A stretch of 10,074 nucleotides of DNA, from positions 1 to 10,074 of the forward strand of contig JANBTH010000884.1 of assembly GCA_027578815.1 (NCBI GenBank). Reading direction: 5' to 3'. This DNA is from Coemansia sp. RSA 1804. Lineage: Eukaryota > Kickxellomycota > Kickxellomycetes > Kickxellales > Kickxellaceae. Each line of letters starts with the position of its first letter. The first letter of the stretch is position 1. The notes beneath the pieces are model-generated. The model did not search any database and was not told the origin of the DNA. It worked only from the letters and a program-made list of their open reading frames with translations. Below, one piece after another: positions 1 to 6,092 of this stretch. The position numbers and the translations under genes are program-made.

Positions 1-296
1 CATTCTGGTTTCCTACTTTGGCTCAGAATGAAAGTTCCTATCTTTTTTCGCTTGCGTTGATACAAAAAAAGCAAAGCAAACAAACAACAGCAGAATGGTG
101 TGAGGGTTGTTTCTGGTCTCATGCAACTGCTGATGCGCTGCTAATCGCAAAGCTCTTGAATGTGTAGCAATTTCTTTTTTGTTTACCTTTCTGGCTGTAA
201 TTCCATCGGATGCACCTGCAAACCTTCTTTTTTTTATACTTTTGTGCTGGATCAATTTTTTGATGTGATTTTTGTACATTTCTTTTTCCGGGGTTT

Positions 297-488
297 ATGT
301 CGACTAGTGGATATTTAGTCGGCGCTATACCCCCTGGCCATGATTATTTCAACGGTATTTTTGTGCATGGCATGGTCACACTTTCTCTGCTTCAGTTGAT
401 CACTATCCTTTTCCTGGCTGTTATTGCAAGGCGAAGAGTGCAACAGCTGGGCGCGCGTAGGCGCTCAGAAGCGCTGAAGGAACATTGA
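297..488 (+). CDS. Hypothetical 63-residue single-pass membrane protein
   Basis: I do not recognise this protein. The ATG at 297 is the first in its frame after an in-frame stop at 261-263, and the frame closes with TGA at 486-488. A glycine/proline-rich N-terminal stretch of about 22 residues is followed by one hydrophobic segment (about residues 23-43, VHGMVTLSLLQLITILFLAV). The tail is strongly basic (ARRRVQQLGARRR), a pattern that would favour an N-out, C-cytosolic (or C-matrix) orientation. The region upstream (1-296) is AT-rich with homopolymer runs and shows nothing else I can support. Codon choice is mixed, less GC-biased than the larger genes here. It could instead be one exon of a spliced membrane protein or a chance frame; the hydrophobic helix with a flanking arginine cluster is the main argument that it is real. 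Confidence 0.4.
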   Translation: MSTSGYLVGAIPPGHDYFNGIFVHGMVTLSLLQLITILFLAVIARRRVQQLGARRRSEALKEH

Positions 489-889
489 TGTTCTAGAGAA
501 TGTTCTCTTTAAGGATCCCATTTGTTTTTTGCGAATTGATCTGCTCCATTCCATCTGCATCTTGGTCCCACCAGGCATATTCCATTTGTACTCCGATCTG
601 CGTTACTCTTTTCGGACTGATATCTTCTCGTTGGGGATAAGTCTATGCCATTTCCATGTTGCATGTTGGAGTTGTCGCATGGCTTCACAATGGATATGCA
701 TGTTGCCTACTTTTGTTTTCCTGAGCCGGCCTGTTTTGAATGCAGCTCCTGAGCACTTGCTGGGATGCTGATAATCTAATCTCTATTGTGGTGATGTTTG
801 CAATTGCTGTACGCGTTGGATTCTAGTGCTAATTATCTTTTTTGTACATATTTCCGCATCTTTATGAAAAATGTAGTCATCAGACGCAA
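489..889. other. Spacer, possibly with the 3' end of an intron
   Basis: About 400 bases without a frame I can defend. The longest open stretch on the plus strand (529-771) lacks an ATG start and reads as low-information sequence. A branch-point-like TGCTAAT at about 828-834 is followed by a T-rich stretch and possible acceptors (TAG ending at 876, CAG ending at 883) just before the ATG at 890. The downstream gene may therefore have a 5' UTR intron or an upstream exon. No strong GTAAGT or GTATGT donor was seen in this spacer. Confidence 0.3.
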
Positions 890-1471
890 ATGGCAAAAAA
901 GCTGGAAAAGCTGGAGCAATGTGCAGAGTACAGGACGTTCCGGTTCCGTATCCAGGCATTTTCAAATGGGTTCCGCGAATTCATGGAGCGCGAGGCGGGA
1001 ATGACCGAGCAGCTGGTAAGCAAGCAGCAACTGCGCGCATACCTGCACCAGCAACACTACATCTCGCGGTACAATGAGGACGGGAAGAAGGCCAAGAGCA
1101 AGGGCCACCATGTGTGGAACGTTGAAGCAAAGAAGATGTCACGCAACACTTGGTGGTTCAAGGAATTCCTGCGGCGAATTGCGTCTCCGCCTCCAAAGGC
1201 AGTTGTCGGAGTACCATACGAATGGACGCCAACAATGTGGGATCCGCAGATAAAATCGCCAAAGGTGTACTTTAGCTCCGAATGGCTTCCTGCGTGGCTT
1301 CGGTGGGAGAACAACTCGCTTCGGGGGCTGCCTCCGCCAGATGCAACCGACTGCAACGTGGTAGTAGTTGCTAGCTACTACCAGGGCAAGGACATTTGCC
1401 ACCTCAAGACGAACTTTACCATCCATGTTGTGCAACACACACCAACAAGCACCACGGTATTCGTGGGCTAA
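890..1471 (+). CDS. Conserved-looking fungal protein with basic N-terminal domain and Ig-like C-terminal domain
   Basis: I chose the ATG at 890; the frame stays open further upstream but without another ATG. This gives 193 residues. Residues 10-90 form a compact basic/aromatic region (YRTFRFRIQAFSNGF, then RYNEDGKKAKSKGHHVWNVE and WWFKEF) that looks like a globular nucleic-acid- or protein-binding domain; I cannot name the family. Residues 100-181 look like an Ig/cadherin-like 'putative Ig' (He_PIG) fold. That reading rests on an entry strand (VVGVPYEWTP), the pattern SSEWLPAWLRWENNSLRGLPPP typical of such folds, and closing strands (NVVVVASYY, NFTIHVV). There is no signal peptide, so an intracellular or nuclear role is more likely than a surface one. 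Codon use is GC3-rich like the other real genes. The N-terminus could extend into an upstream exon, because a branch-point-like TGCTAAT and AG acceptors lie just before 890. The fold assignment is inferred from sequence pattern only; the function is unknown. Confidence 0.72.
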   Translation: MAKKLEKLEQCAEYRTFRFRIQAFSNGFREFMEREAGMTEQLVSKQQLRAYLHQQHYISRYNEDGKKAKSKGHHVWNVEAKKMSRNTWWFKEFLRRIASPPPKAVVGVPYEWTPTMWDPQIKSPKVYFSSEWLPAWLRWENNSLRGLPPPDATDCNVVVVASYYQGKDICHLKTNFTIHVVQHTPTSTTVFVG

Positions 1472-1529
1472 CATATGCGTGATCATCTGGGGAGTCTGCG
1501 GCTACGCTCTGCTGGCCATGCTTTATCTG

Positions 1530-1614
1530 GTGTGCGTGTGTGTGTGTGGCAACAGCGGACACATATTGGAGCCTGGAATCCAACAACACCAAAAAAAAAG
1601 AGAGAGAGAAGAGG
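1530..1614. repeat. Simple-sequence tracts: GT run and A9/GA purine run
   Basis: An interrupted GT dinucleotide run occupies 1530-1549. A run of nine A followed by GAGAGAGAAGAGGG occupies 1591-1614. Both lie in spacer just after the stop at 1471 and are probably 3' UTR or intergenic simple repeats. Confidence 0.8.
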
Positions 1615-2114
1615 GATTGGGAATGTTTATTTTTATGCCTACCACAACAAAACAAAATTCGGAGGGAAAAAAGTGAGAAGCTTGGGACTAAGTGGTCCAG
1701 GTCTCATCATAGCGCTAAAAAGGGATGTTATTGATAGAACAGTAGGTGAGCATGCGTATGGACCATCTATCAGTAGCACATATATTTTTCTTTTTCTCCT
1801 TCATCACTGTTACGACTCGCTTTACAACCATCGGATTCATTATTGTGTTCCAAGATACACGCTTATTATTTCATCGTCATCCTCCCTTCTTCAAACCACC
1901 GTTTTCCCTCATTAATGGCCCTCCTTCTTCTTCCTCTCTACCTGTCAACTCGAGGCTGTGTGCCATATCTTCGTTTATCTTTTTTTTTCATTTCTTCATA
2001 CATTTCCTTTTACTTTCTCTTCATATTTCTTTTTCTTATTAAACCAGTCTATACATTGCTTGCGTTCATAAACACTCTATCCAGCTGAACATTTGTTCTT
2101 GTTCGCTTCCACAG
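1615..2114. other. Pyrimidine-rich spacer
   Basis: From about 1780 to 2045 the plus strand is dominated by C and T, with many TTC, TCC and TTT blocks. The open frames across it encode almost only Phe, Ser, Leu and His and are best explained by composition. It may be promoter or 5' UTR sequence, or intron. A branch-like GCTGAAC at about 2083-2089 and a T-rich run ending in CACAG (AG at 2113-2114) resemble the 3' end of an intron. Confidence 0.45.
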
Positions 2115-2180
2115 ACTGACAAGGAAAGAATAGGGCAAATGGTTTGGGTAGATCTCTGGAGCAAAGTACTGGCAGAATAG
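2115..2180 (+). CDS. Possible terminal exon of an unidentified plus-strand gene
   Basis: After the acceptor-like CACAG ending at 2114, one frame reads 21 residues and stops at TAG (2178-2180). The peptide begins TDKERIG and continues as an amphipathic helix (QMVWVDLWSKVLAE), unlike the Phe/Ser-rich translation of the preceding tract. If real, the gene would end about 110 bases from the stop of the convergent eIF4E gene. One upstream piece that joins in phase ends at 1741 before GTAGGT (peptide ending ALKRDVIDRT), implying a 373-base intron, but this pairing is speculative. I do not recognise the product. Confidence 0.22.
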   Translation, partial: TDKERIGQMVWVDLWSKVLAE

Positions 2181-2289
2181 GTGGCTGGAAAGCACTATCG
2201 ATATCTAATGTGAGAGAGAGAAACACAGTCTTGATCTGCAAATAATAATAAAAAGCAACCCATTTTGGAGATACTGAGCATAGAAAAGG

Positions 2290-3327
2290 TTATTTGGTGT
2301 TAGTGTCGGAGGTTCTAAAGTTGGAGGAGGTATTATCTCTCAGCGAGTCGTTGTGCGCCTTGTACTGGATAACGCAGTCGGAGGGTAGATGCATAACGTG
2401 CTTCATGGAGTCTCTAATACGGGCGTTGGTTCTGTGGTCGGTGGCGGTTTTGTTCCACAGCGAAATAATGTCCTCTGAGTTTCGAATGGATATTACAATG
2501 CCGCACACCTCATCGCAAACGGCGGAGTTATCGCCATCGTCGTCACTGTCGTTGAAAGCGCCGCCGACTATGGCAACAGCGAGGCGTTCCCACATTCGCG
2601 GAGAGACGCCCTTCTTCAGGCGAATCATCCACTTTCCGCCAGCAACGTTTTCGGGATCCTCCCACATGGGTCTGACGCCCGCGCGGAACAGGTGGTAGTC
2701 GGTGATGGTTGGCACCGAATCCGCCCTCCGCAGATGGCTGTAGGCGGCCCAGAACGATTCAGCGGTGGCAAAGGTGGCGATCCTGGTCATTGCCGCCTCA
2801 TAGTCGTCGATCTTGTGCCCGGGAGCGCGGTGCATGAACCAGAACGACCACGCGTGTTGCAATGGGTGCTCGCCAGTATGCGTTGGCGATGCCAATGCCG
2901 CCGGTCCGTTGCTCTGCTTCGCTTCGTGCTGGGAAGGGCCGCCTGCGTCGTCCAGCACCTGCTGCTGCTGCTGCTGCTGCTGCTGACTCTTGCTTTGCGC
3001 AAATAGCCGGGCCGCGCTGCTGTTCCACACGTTGCCGCCACTCTCCTGTCGAGCGCCCGGTGCCAGATGCTGCTGCAATGCCGGCGTCGTTGTTGTGCTG
3101 CTTGTATTTACGGATCCCATCGATGCATCCAGCGACCCGTTACTGCCTAACGACTGCATGCCACCCGATCCCCCGGTCTGCGCGGATCTGTCCCGCTGGT
3201 ACTGGACTATTTTCGACGACGACGACGGTGGTTTTGCTGCTGCCGCTGTGTTTGAAGCGTAGGTTGAATCGCCGCCGGGTTTCCTCGTTGCTGACGAGGA
3301 GGGGGTCTGCGAGGGTACTGCGTACAT
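2290..3327 (-). CDS. EIF4E2: eIF4E-family mRNA cap-binding protein (4EHP/class II-like)
   Basis: Cytoplasmic m7G-cap-binding translation factor; 4EHP-type members often act as cap-bound translational repressors. The 345-residue protein has a disordered Ser/Gly/Thr/Gln-rich N-terminus (1-152) with nine consecutive Gln (115-123). The eIF4E fold follows, starting at HPLQ (154-157). Expected positions include W160 and W163, Y176 at the cap-stacking Trp56 position, W193 in the dorsal partner-binding helix (SFWAAYSHL), and PMWED with W222 and E223 for stacking and guanine recognition. GGKWMIRLKKG (230-240) and EDIISLWNKTA (285-295) match the 4EHP type closely. W160, at the Trp43 position, is usually aromatic but not Trp in class II. 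An acidic insert (259-269, NDSDDDGDNSA) sits before CDEVCGIVIS. The domain is about 180 residues, normal for the family; the N-terminal extension is unusually long. The ATG has A at -3. No introns are apparent. Confidence 0.93.
   Translation of the reverse strand: MYAVPSQTPSSSATRKPGGDSTYASNTAAAAKPPSSSSKIVQYQRDRSAQTGGSGGMQSLGSNGSLDASMGSVNTSSTTTTPALQQHLAPGARQESGGNVWNSSAARLFAQSKSQQQQQQQQQVLDDAGGPSQHEAKQSNGPAALASPTHTGEHPLQHAWSFWFMHRAPGHKIDDYEAAMTRIATFATAESFWAAYSHLRRADSVPTITDYHLFRAGVRPMWEDPENVAGGKWMIRLKKGVSPRMWERLAVAIVGGAFNDSDDDGDNSAVCDEVCGIVISIRNSEDIISLWNKTATDHRTNARIRDSMKHVMHLPSDCVIQYKAHNDSLRDNTSSNFRTSDTNTK
2959..2985 (-). repeat. CAG trinucleotide run encoding polyglutamine
   Basis: Nine perfect CTG units on the plus strand are nine CAG codons on the coding strand, giving Gln115-123 in the eIF4E N-terminus. 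Using CAG only makes the run a pure microsatellite that could vary in length between strains. Confidence 0.95.
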
Positions 3328-3700
3328 TTTGTGGATTTGAAGTTACAATAGGAAAATAAAAGTCCGGTTGCTCTTTTGCTGTCGGCTGTCGGCTGTCGGC
3401 TGGCTCGCTTGCTTGCTTGTCTGATTGCTTATTTAGCTTTGTGGTGCAATGTATGTGAAGGAATAAGAGGTACGCGATAAAAAATCTTTTATAGAAGAAC
3501 AAGAGTTTTTGTAGGCTTTCCTTTAATCTGATTGAGAAAGAATGGCAAGATAATTGGTGTATAATCAACAAAGAAAGTAATGTTGTCCCCTTTATGGCTG
3601 GAATTCAATGAACGGAAAAAAAGCTGATAGTAGGTGAATATAAGTGAAGGAAAGAAATGCAGGCTTTACCTATTTACCCTTCAAAGACTTTAGAAGCTTT
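3328..3700 (-). promoter_or_regulatory. Upstream/5' UTR region of the eIF4E gene
   Basis: This AT-rich spacer lies directly upstream of the eIF4E start. Read on the minus strand it is T-rich near the far end and A/C-rich near the ATG, as expected for a fungal promoter and leader. No TATA element is convincing. The frame open through 3571 on this strand is AT-driven and continues into another frame of the gene, so I do not treat it as coding. Confidence 0.45.
3378..3418. repeat. Short tandem repeats in the eIF4E leader region
   Basis: Three exact copies of the heptamer GCTGTCG (3378-3398) plus a partial fourth are followed by three GCTT units (3407-3418). The block lies 51-91 bases upstream of the eIF4E ATG and may be transcribed in its 5' UTR. 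Confidence 0.85.
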
Positions 3701-3801
3701 TATTTTTTCTTTTCCAGTCTAAAAAAAAAGCACGGAGCAGGCGTAAAAATAATGCTCCTTCAAGCCGGGTTTTGTTTTTTTTCCCAGCCATCTCTGGCGA
3801 G

Positions 3802-3811
3802 CTCACGTGAG
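3802..3811. promoter_or_regulatory. Palindromic E-box CTCACGTGAG
   Basis: A perfect 10-base palindrome with a CACGTG core (3804-3809) and TCACGTGA flanks, the type of site bound by fungal bHLH factors such as Cbf1. It lies about 475 bases upstream of the eIF4E start and 190 bases beyond the MRS2 stop, so eIF4E is the more likely target. Binding is inferred from the motif only. Confidence 0.4.
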
Positions 3812-3818
3812 TAAATGA

Positions 3819-3842
3819 CTCGACTCAACGAATTGAATCGAG
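3819..3842. repeat. Inverted repeat with a 4-base loop
   Basis: Arms 3819-3828 (CTCGACTCAA) and 3833-3842 (TTGAATCGAG) pair at 9 of 10 positions around the loop CGAA. It sits seven bases from the palindromic E-box and overlaps a TGACTC half-site (3816-3821) resembling a Gcn4/AP-1 element. Confidence 0.5.
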
Positions 3843-3943
3843 CTGTATGTCAAATGTGGCGGGCGGAATTCCAATACACCAAGAAGCGCGCTTCCAATGC
3901 AAAAATAAAAATATTAGATCATATTATCTTCAATGAGTGTTTG

Positions 3944-3964
3944 TCTATCTATCTATCTATCTAT
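3944..3964. repeat. TCTA tetranucleotide microsatellite
   Basis: Five TCTA units plus one T, in the spacer 37 bases beyond the MRS2 stop codon, probably within the MRS2 3' UTR. Confidence 0.9.
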
Positions 3965-4001
3965 GATTTAGCTCCCCTCCAGGCCTGCGGACAAACCAAG
4001 G

Positions 4002-5630
4002 CTAGTTGATCTTCCGCAACACCTTGCGCATGGCCCGCAGACCAGTAAGCACAAGCGTGACAATGGCAGCAAAGGCAATGGAGGACACGATAAAGAAGGC
4101 CTCGGGATGGGACTCGAGAGTGCTCAGCAGATTCATGCCAAACAGACCGGTGATAAAGGTGCCCGTACTCAGCCCCACGGTCAGAATAGTCAGCCTGATC
4201 TCCAGCAGCAGAAGACTGTTACGCTGGGAATCAAGAATAATGTTAACAACATCCTCGGTGGTACGCACATGCGATGACGCCGACTCGATGTGGTTGACGA
4301 TCTCCTCCACCTGCTTCAAATACGTTTCCATCATCAGCTCCACGTCCTCGTGATCGTCCTTCCTGCGCATCGTGCCGCGCAGCTTCTCCGTCAAGTACAT
4401 CGATGCCAGATCCTCGTCTTGCTCGAGCACTTCTTCGATAGCATCCCGGATGTTGAGGACCTTTTGGCTGAACCGCGACAGACGCTTTGAGTACTGCAGC
4501 AGCTCGCGCAGCTTGGAGCGGTCCACGCTCTCTTCGAGGTAGGCCAGAAGGCTGTGCACAAGGTTGACAAGAACCTCTTCATCGCTCTGGAGCGCATTGA
4601 CAACACTGATCAGCACGGCCTCGAGCGCACGGAACTCGAACGGCTGGGCCGACTCGGCAGCAACAGCAGCATCAGAAGCTGAAGCTGATTTGGAGGCAGA
4701 AGGGCTGCGCAGACGCTCCTGCAGCTCATAGACAAGCAGACCCTGGTTGTACGAGCCCTGCGGGCCAATCGAGTCGAACAACACAATACGGTCGGCCTCG
4801 ATCAGTGCGCGGATATGAAGCAGGTTAATCAGAATAGCATGCTTACGGACCAGAATAGCCGGCATCTGGTTAACGAACTTGCTATCGATCTTGCGCAGAT
4901 CGCGTGGCTGGAGTCCGTGCTGCGCGCACAGTTCTGACTTGAGGAACTCGCCGGCACGCACGGTGACGTTGCCGTGGATATCGAGTTCCGTGCACCGCAG
5001 ACGCAGGTCGGGCATCATCTGCTCCATGCGCGCACGGTTCATCTTGCCATCGTCGGAACCATACGGTTGCTGGTCAGCCAGCTGTGCGCTGCGCTGGTAC
5101 CGGTAGACCTCCTGAAGGAGTGGCTGAGACTGACTCTGTGTGGTATCATCGCCAGTGCGACTGGATTCCAAGGACGCAGTGCTACTATCCCTCGAGTGTT
5201 TTCTCCATCCGTGCCTGTATCCTTTTAGTGGTTGGGTGGTGTGCTCAAGCGGCGAGACAAACCCGTGCTTGACCTTTCCCTTGCCTACAGCGTCCTCCAG
5301 CTTTTTGGTGCGCCGTGATTTGAGGGACTCTAGATCCGGGAGTAGATCAAACATGTTGAACGACATGTGGCGGCGTGTCTGCATGCCAGCAACTGCCGTT
5401 ATCCGAGGACGCCATGTGTGGTGGAAGCGCCCAAACACTGTGAGTGCAAGCGGCAGCCGAGTAGGAGAAGGCTGGCACTGCGAGCGTGCGCAGGCGGGAA
5501 TTGGGCATTGGCGATTGGGATTTGCACAGAAAGGCGAGTTTGAGGCAGATAACGACGGCGACGGAAGCCTTTTGGTTCGGAGTAGCGCGGCAGCAAGGGA
5601 GGAGGAAGCACACAGGGGCGCGGGGTTCAT
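4002..5630 (-). CDS. MRS2: Mitochondrial inner-membrane Mg2+ channel, MRS2/CorA family
   Basis: Pentameric Mg2+ channel that lets Mg2+ into the mitochondrial matrix. The 542-residue protein has no Asp or Glu before D95 and many Arg, Ser and Ala, as expected for a mitochondrial presequence. The matrix domain includes PRDLRKIDSK (242-251), AILVRKHAILINLLHIRALI (258-277) and ADRIVLFD (279-286). A long helical region follows (about 330-475) leading to the pore helix. The diagnostic GMN motif is at 498-500 (LFGMNLLS), at the end of TM1 (about 476-497). A short loop with two Glu (LESHPE) leads to TM2 (about 511-531) and a basic tail (LRAMRKVLRKIN). It is longer than typical homologues mainly through the presequence and a Ser/Gln-rich stretch (145-175). 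The ATG at 5630 is the first; Met83 is an alternative. All functional motifs are intact. MRS2 and its paralogue type LPE10/MFM1 cannot be separated here. Confidence 0.95.
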   Translation of the reverse strand: MNPAPLCASSSLAAALLRTKRLPSPSLSASNSPFCANPNRQCPIPACARSQCQPSPTRLPLALTVFGRFHHTWRPRITAVAGMQTRRHMSFNMFDLLPDLESLKSRRTKKLEDAVGKGKVKHGFVSPLEHTTQPLKGYRHGWRKHSRDSSTASLESSRTGDDTTQSQSQPLLQEVYRYQRSAQLADQQPYGSDDGKMNRARMEQMMPDLRLRCTELDIHGNVTVRAGEFLKSELCAQHGLQPRDLRKIDSKFVNQMPAILVRKHAILINLLHIRALIEADRIVLFDSIGPQGSYNQGLLVYELQERLRSPSASKSASASDAAVAAESAQPFEFRALEAVLISVVNALQSDEEVLVNLVHSLLAYLEESVDRSKLRELLQYSKRLSRFSQKVLNIRDAIEEVLEQDEDLASMYLTEKLRGTMRRKDDHEDVELMMETYLKQVEEIVNHIESASSHVRTTEDVVNIILDSQRNSLLLLEIRLTILTVGLSTGTFITGLFGMNLLSTLESHPEAFFIVSSIAFAAIVTLVLTGLRAMRKVLRKIN

Positions 5631-5686
5631 TTACAGCACGAGAGGCACGGCAAAACAGAATGAAGCGAATTAGCAAGGAAGACCAT
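5627..5686 (-). promoter_or_regulatory. Upstream ORF with ATGA stop/start overlap to MRS2
   Basis: A minus-strand ATG at 5684-5686 opens a 19-codon frame (MVFLANSLHSVLPCLSCCK) whose TGA (5627-5629) shares ATGA with the MRS2 ATG (5628-5630). A second, shorter upstream frame (5670-5702, MLVPVYGLPC) precedes it. If the transcript starts upstream of about 5702, MRS2 translation would need leaky scanning or termination-reinitiation. Transcript start is unknown. Confidence 0.4.
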
Positions 5687-6064
5687 ACACAGGAACAAGC
5701 ATAATAACAGCTATAGAAAATAATGAGGAAGGTGGGAAGAGCAATAAAAATTTTTTAGTTGATGAACCGCTGCTAGACAAGGATGAGAGACGAGCTTTAA
5801 AATATTTTTACTGGAAAAAAAAGCACGCATTTGATGAATGCACTGAGCAGCTTGCTTTTTTTTTTTTAGTTTTTCTCAGCGTCAGCTTACACAATCAGAA
5901 CCTGAGGATTCTTTAGACTCGCTCCTCCCATCTTTTTTCTTTTTCTTCCTCTTCATCATCATCAGTTATCTTTTATCCATCCTTGGCTTGCAACACATGC
6001 TGGATCCCCAGGCCAACTATCCCAAGCACACGGACAGAACCAGCGAGCGGATCCAGAGCAAAGC
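5631..6064. promoter_or_regulatory. Divergent promoter between MRS2 and QRI7
   Basis: 434 bases separate the two start codons. It contains an A8 run (5815-5822), a T12 run (5856-5867), an AT palindrome AAAATATTTT (5799-5808) and a pyrimidine-rich tract (about 5928-5962) that looks like the start-site region of QRI7. The homopolymer runs fit a nucleosome-poor bidirectional promoter. No TATA box is certain in either direction. Confidence 0.6.
5815..5863. repeat. Nested inverted repeats in the divergent promoter
   Basis: Outer arms AAAAAAAAGCA (5815-5825) and TGCTTTTTTTT (5853-5863) are perfectly complementary over 11 bases. An inner pair GCATT (5827-5831) and AATGC (5837-5841) encloses TGATG. 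Much of the outer pairing is homopolymer, so it may be incidental. Confidence 0.5.
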
Positions 6065-6092
6065 ATGGCAGCGACACTCGGACCAAGACTGA
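5997..6092 (+). promoter_or_regulatory. Upstream ORF overlapping the QRI7 start
   Basis: An ATG at 5997, after the pyrimidine tract, opens a 31-codon frame that runs past the QRI7 ATG at 6065 and stops at TGA 6090-6092, in a different frame. Ribosomes that initiate here cannot easily reinitiate at 6065, so it could reduce translation from the first QRI7 ATG or favour the internal Met29. This depends on the transcript starting upstream of 5997. Confidence 0.35.

Noticed and set aside
13..279. 88-codon minus-strand frame at the left edge
   Set aside because: Lys/Asn-rich translation of AT-rich spacer with no domain; not distinguishable from chance.
1746..2088. Hydrophobic frames rich in Phe, Leu and Ser
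   Set aside because: Explained by the C/T-rich tract; codon use is unlike the real genes and residue variety is low.
2862..3359. Plus-strand frame opposite the eIF4E N-terminus
   Set aside because: Cys/Arg/Ala-rich translation produced by the complement of the Ser/Gln repeats; no start context or domain.
3815..4009. 64-codon plus-strand frame (MTRLNELNRAVCQMW...)
   Set aside because: It runs through the inverted repeat and the TCTA microsatellite into the MRS2 3' end, with AT-driven Lys/Ile/Asn content.
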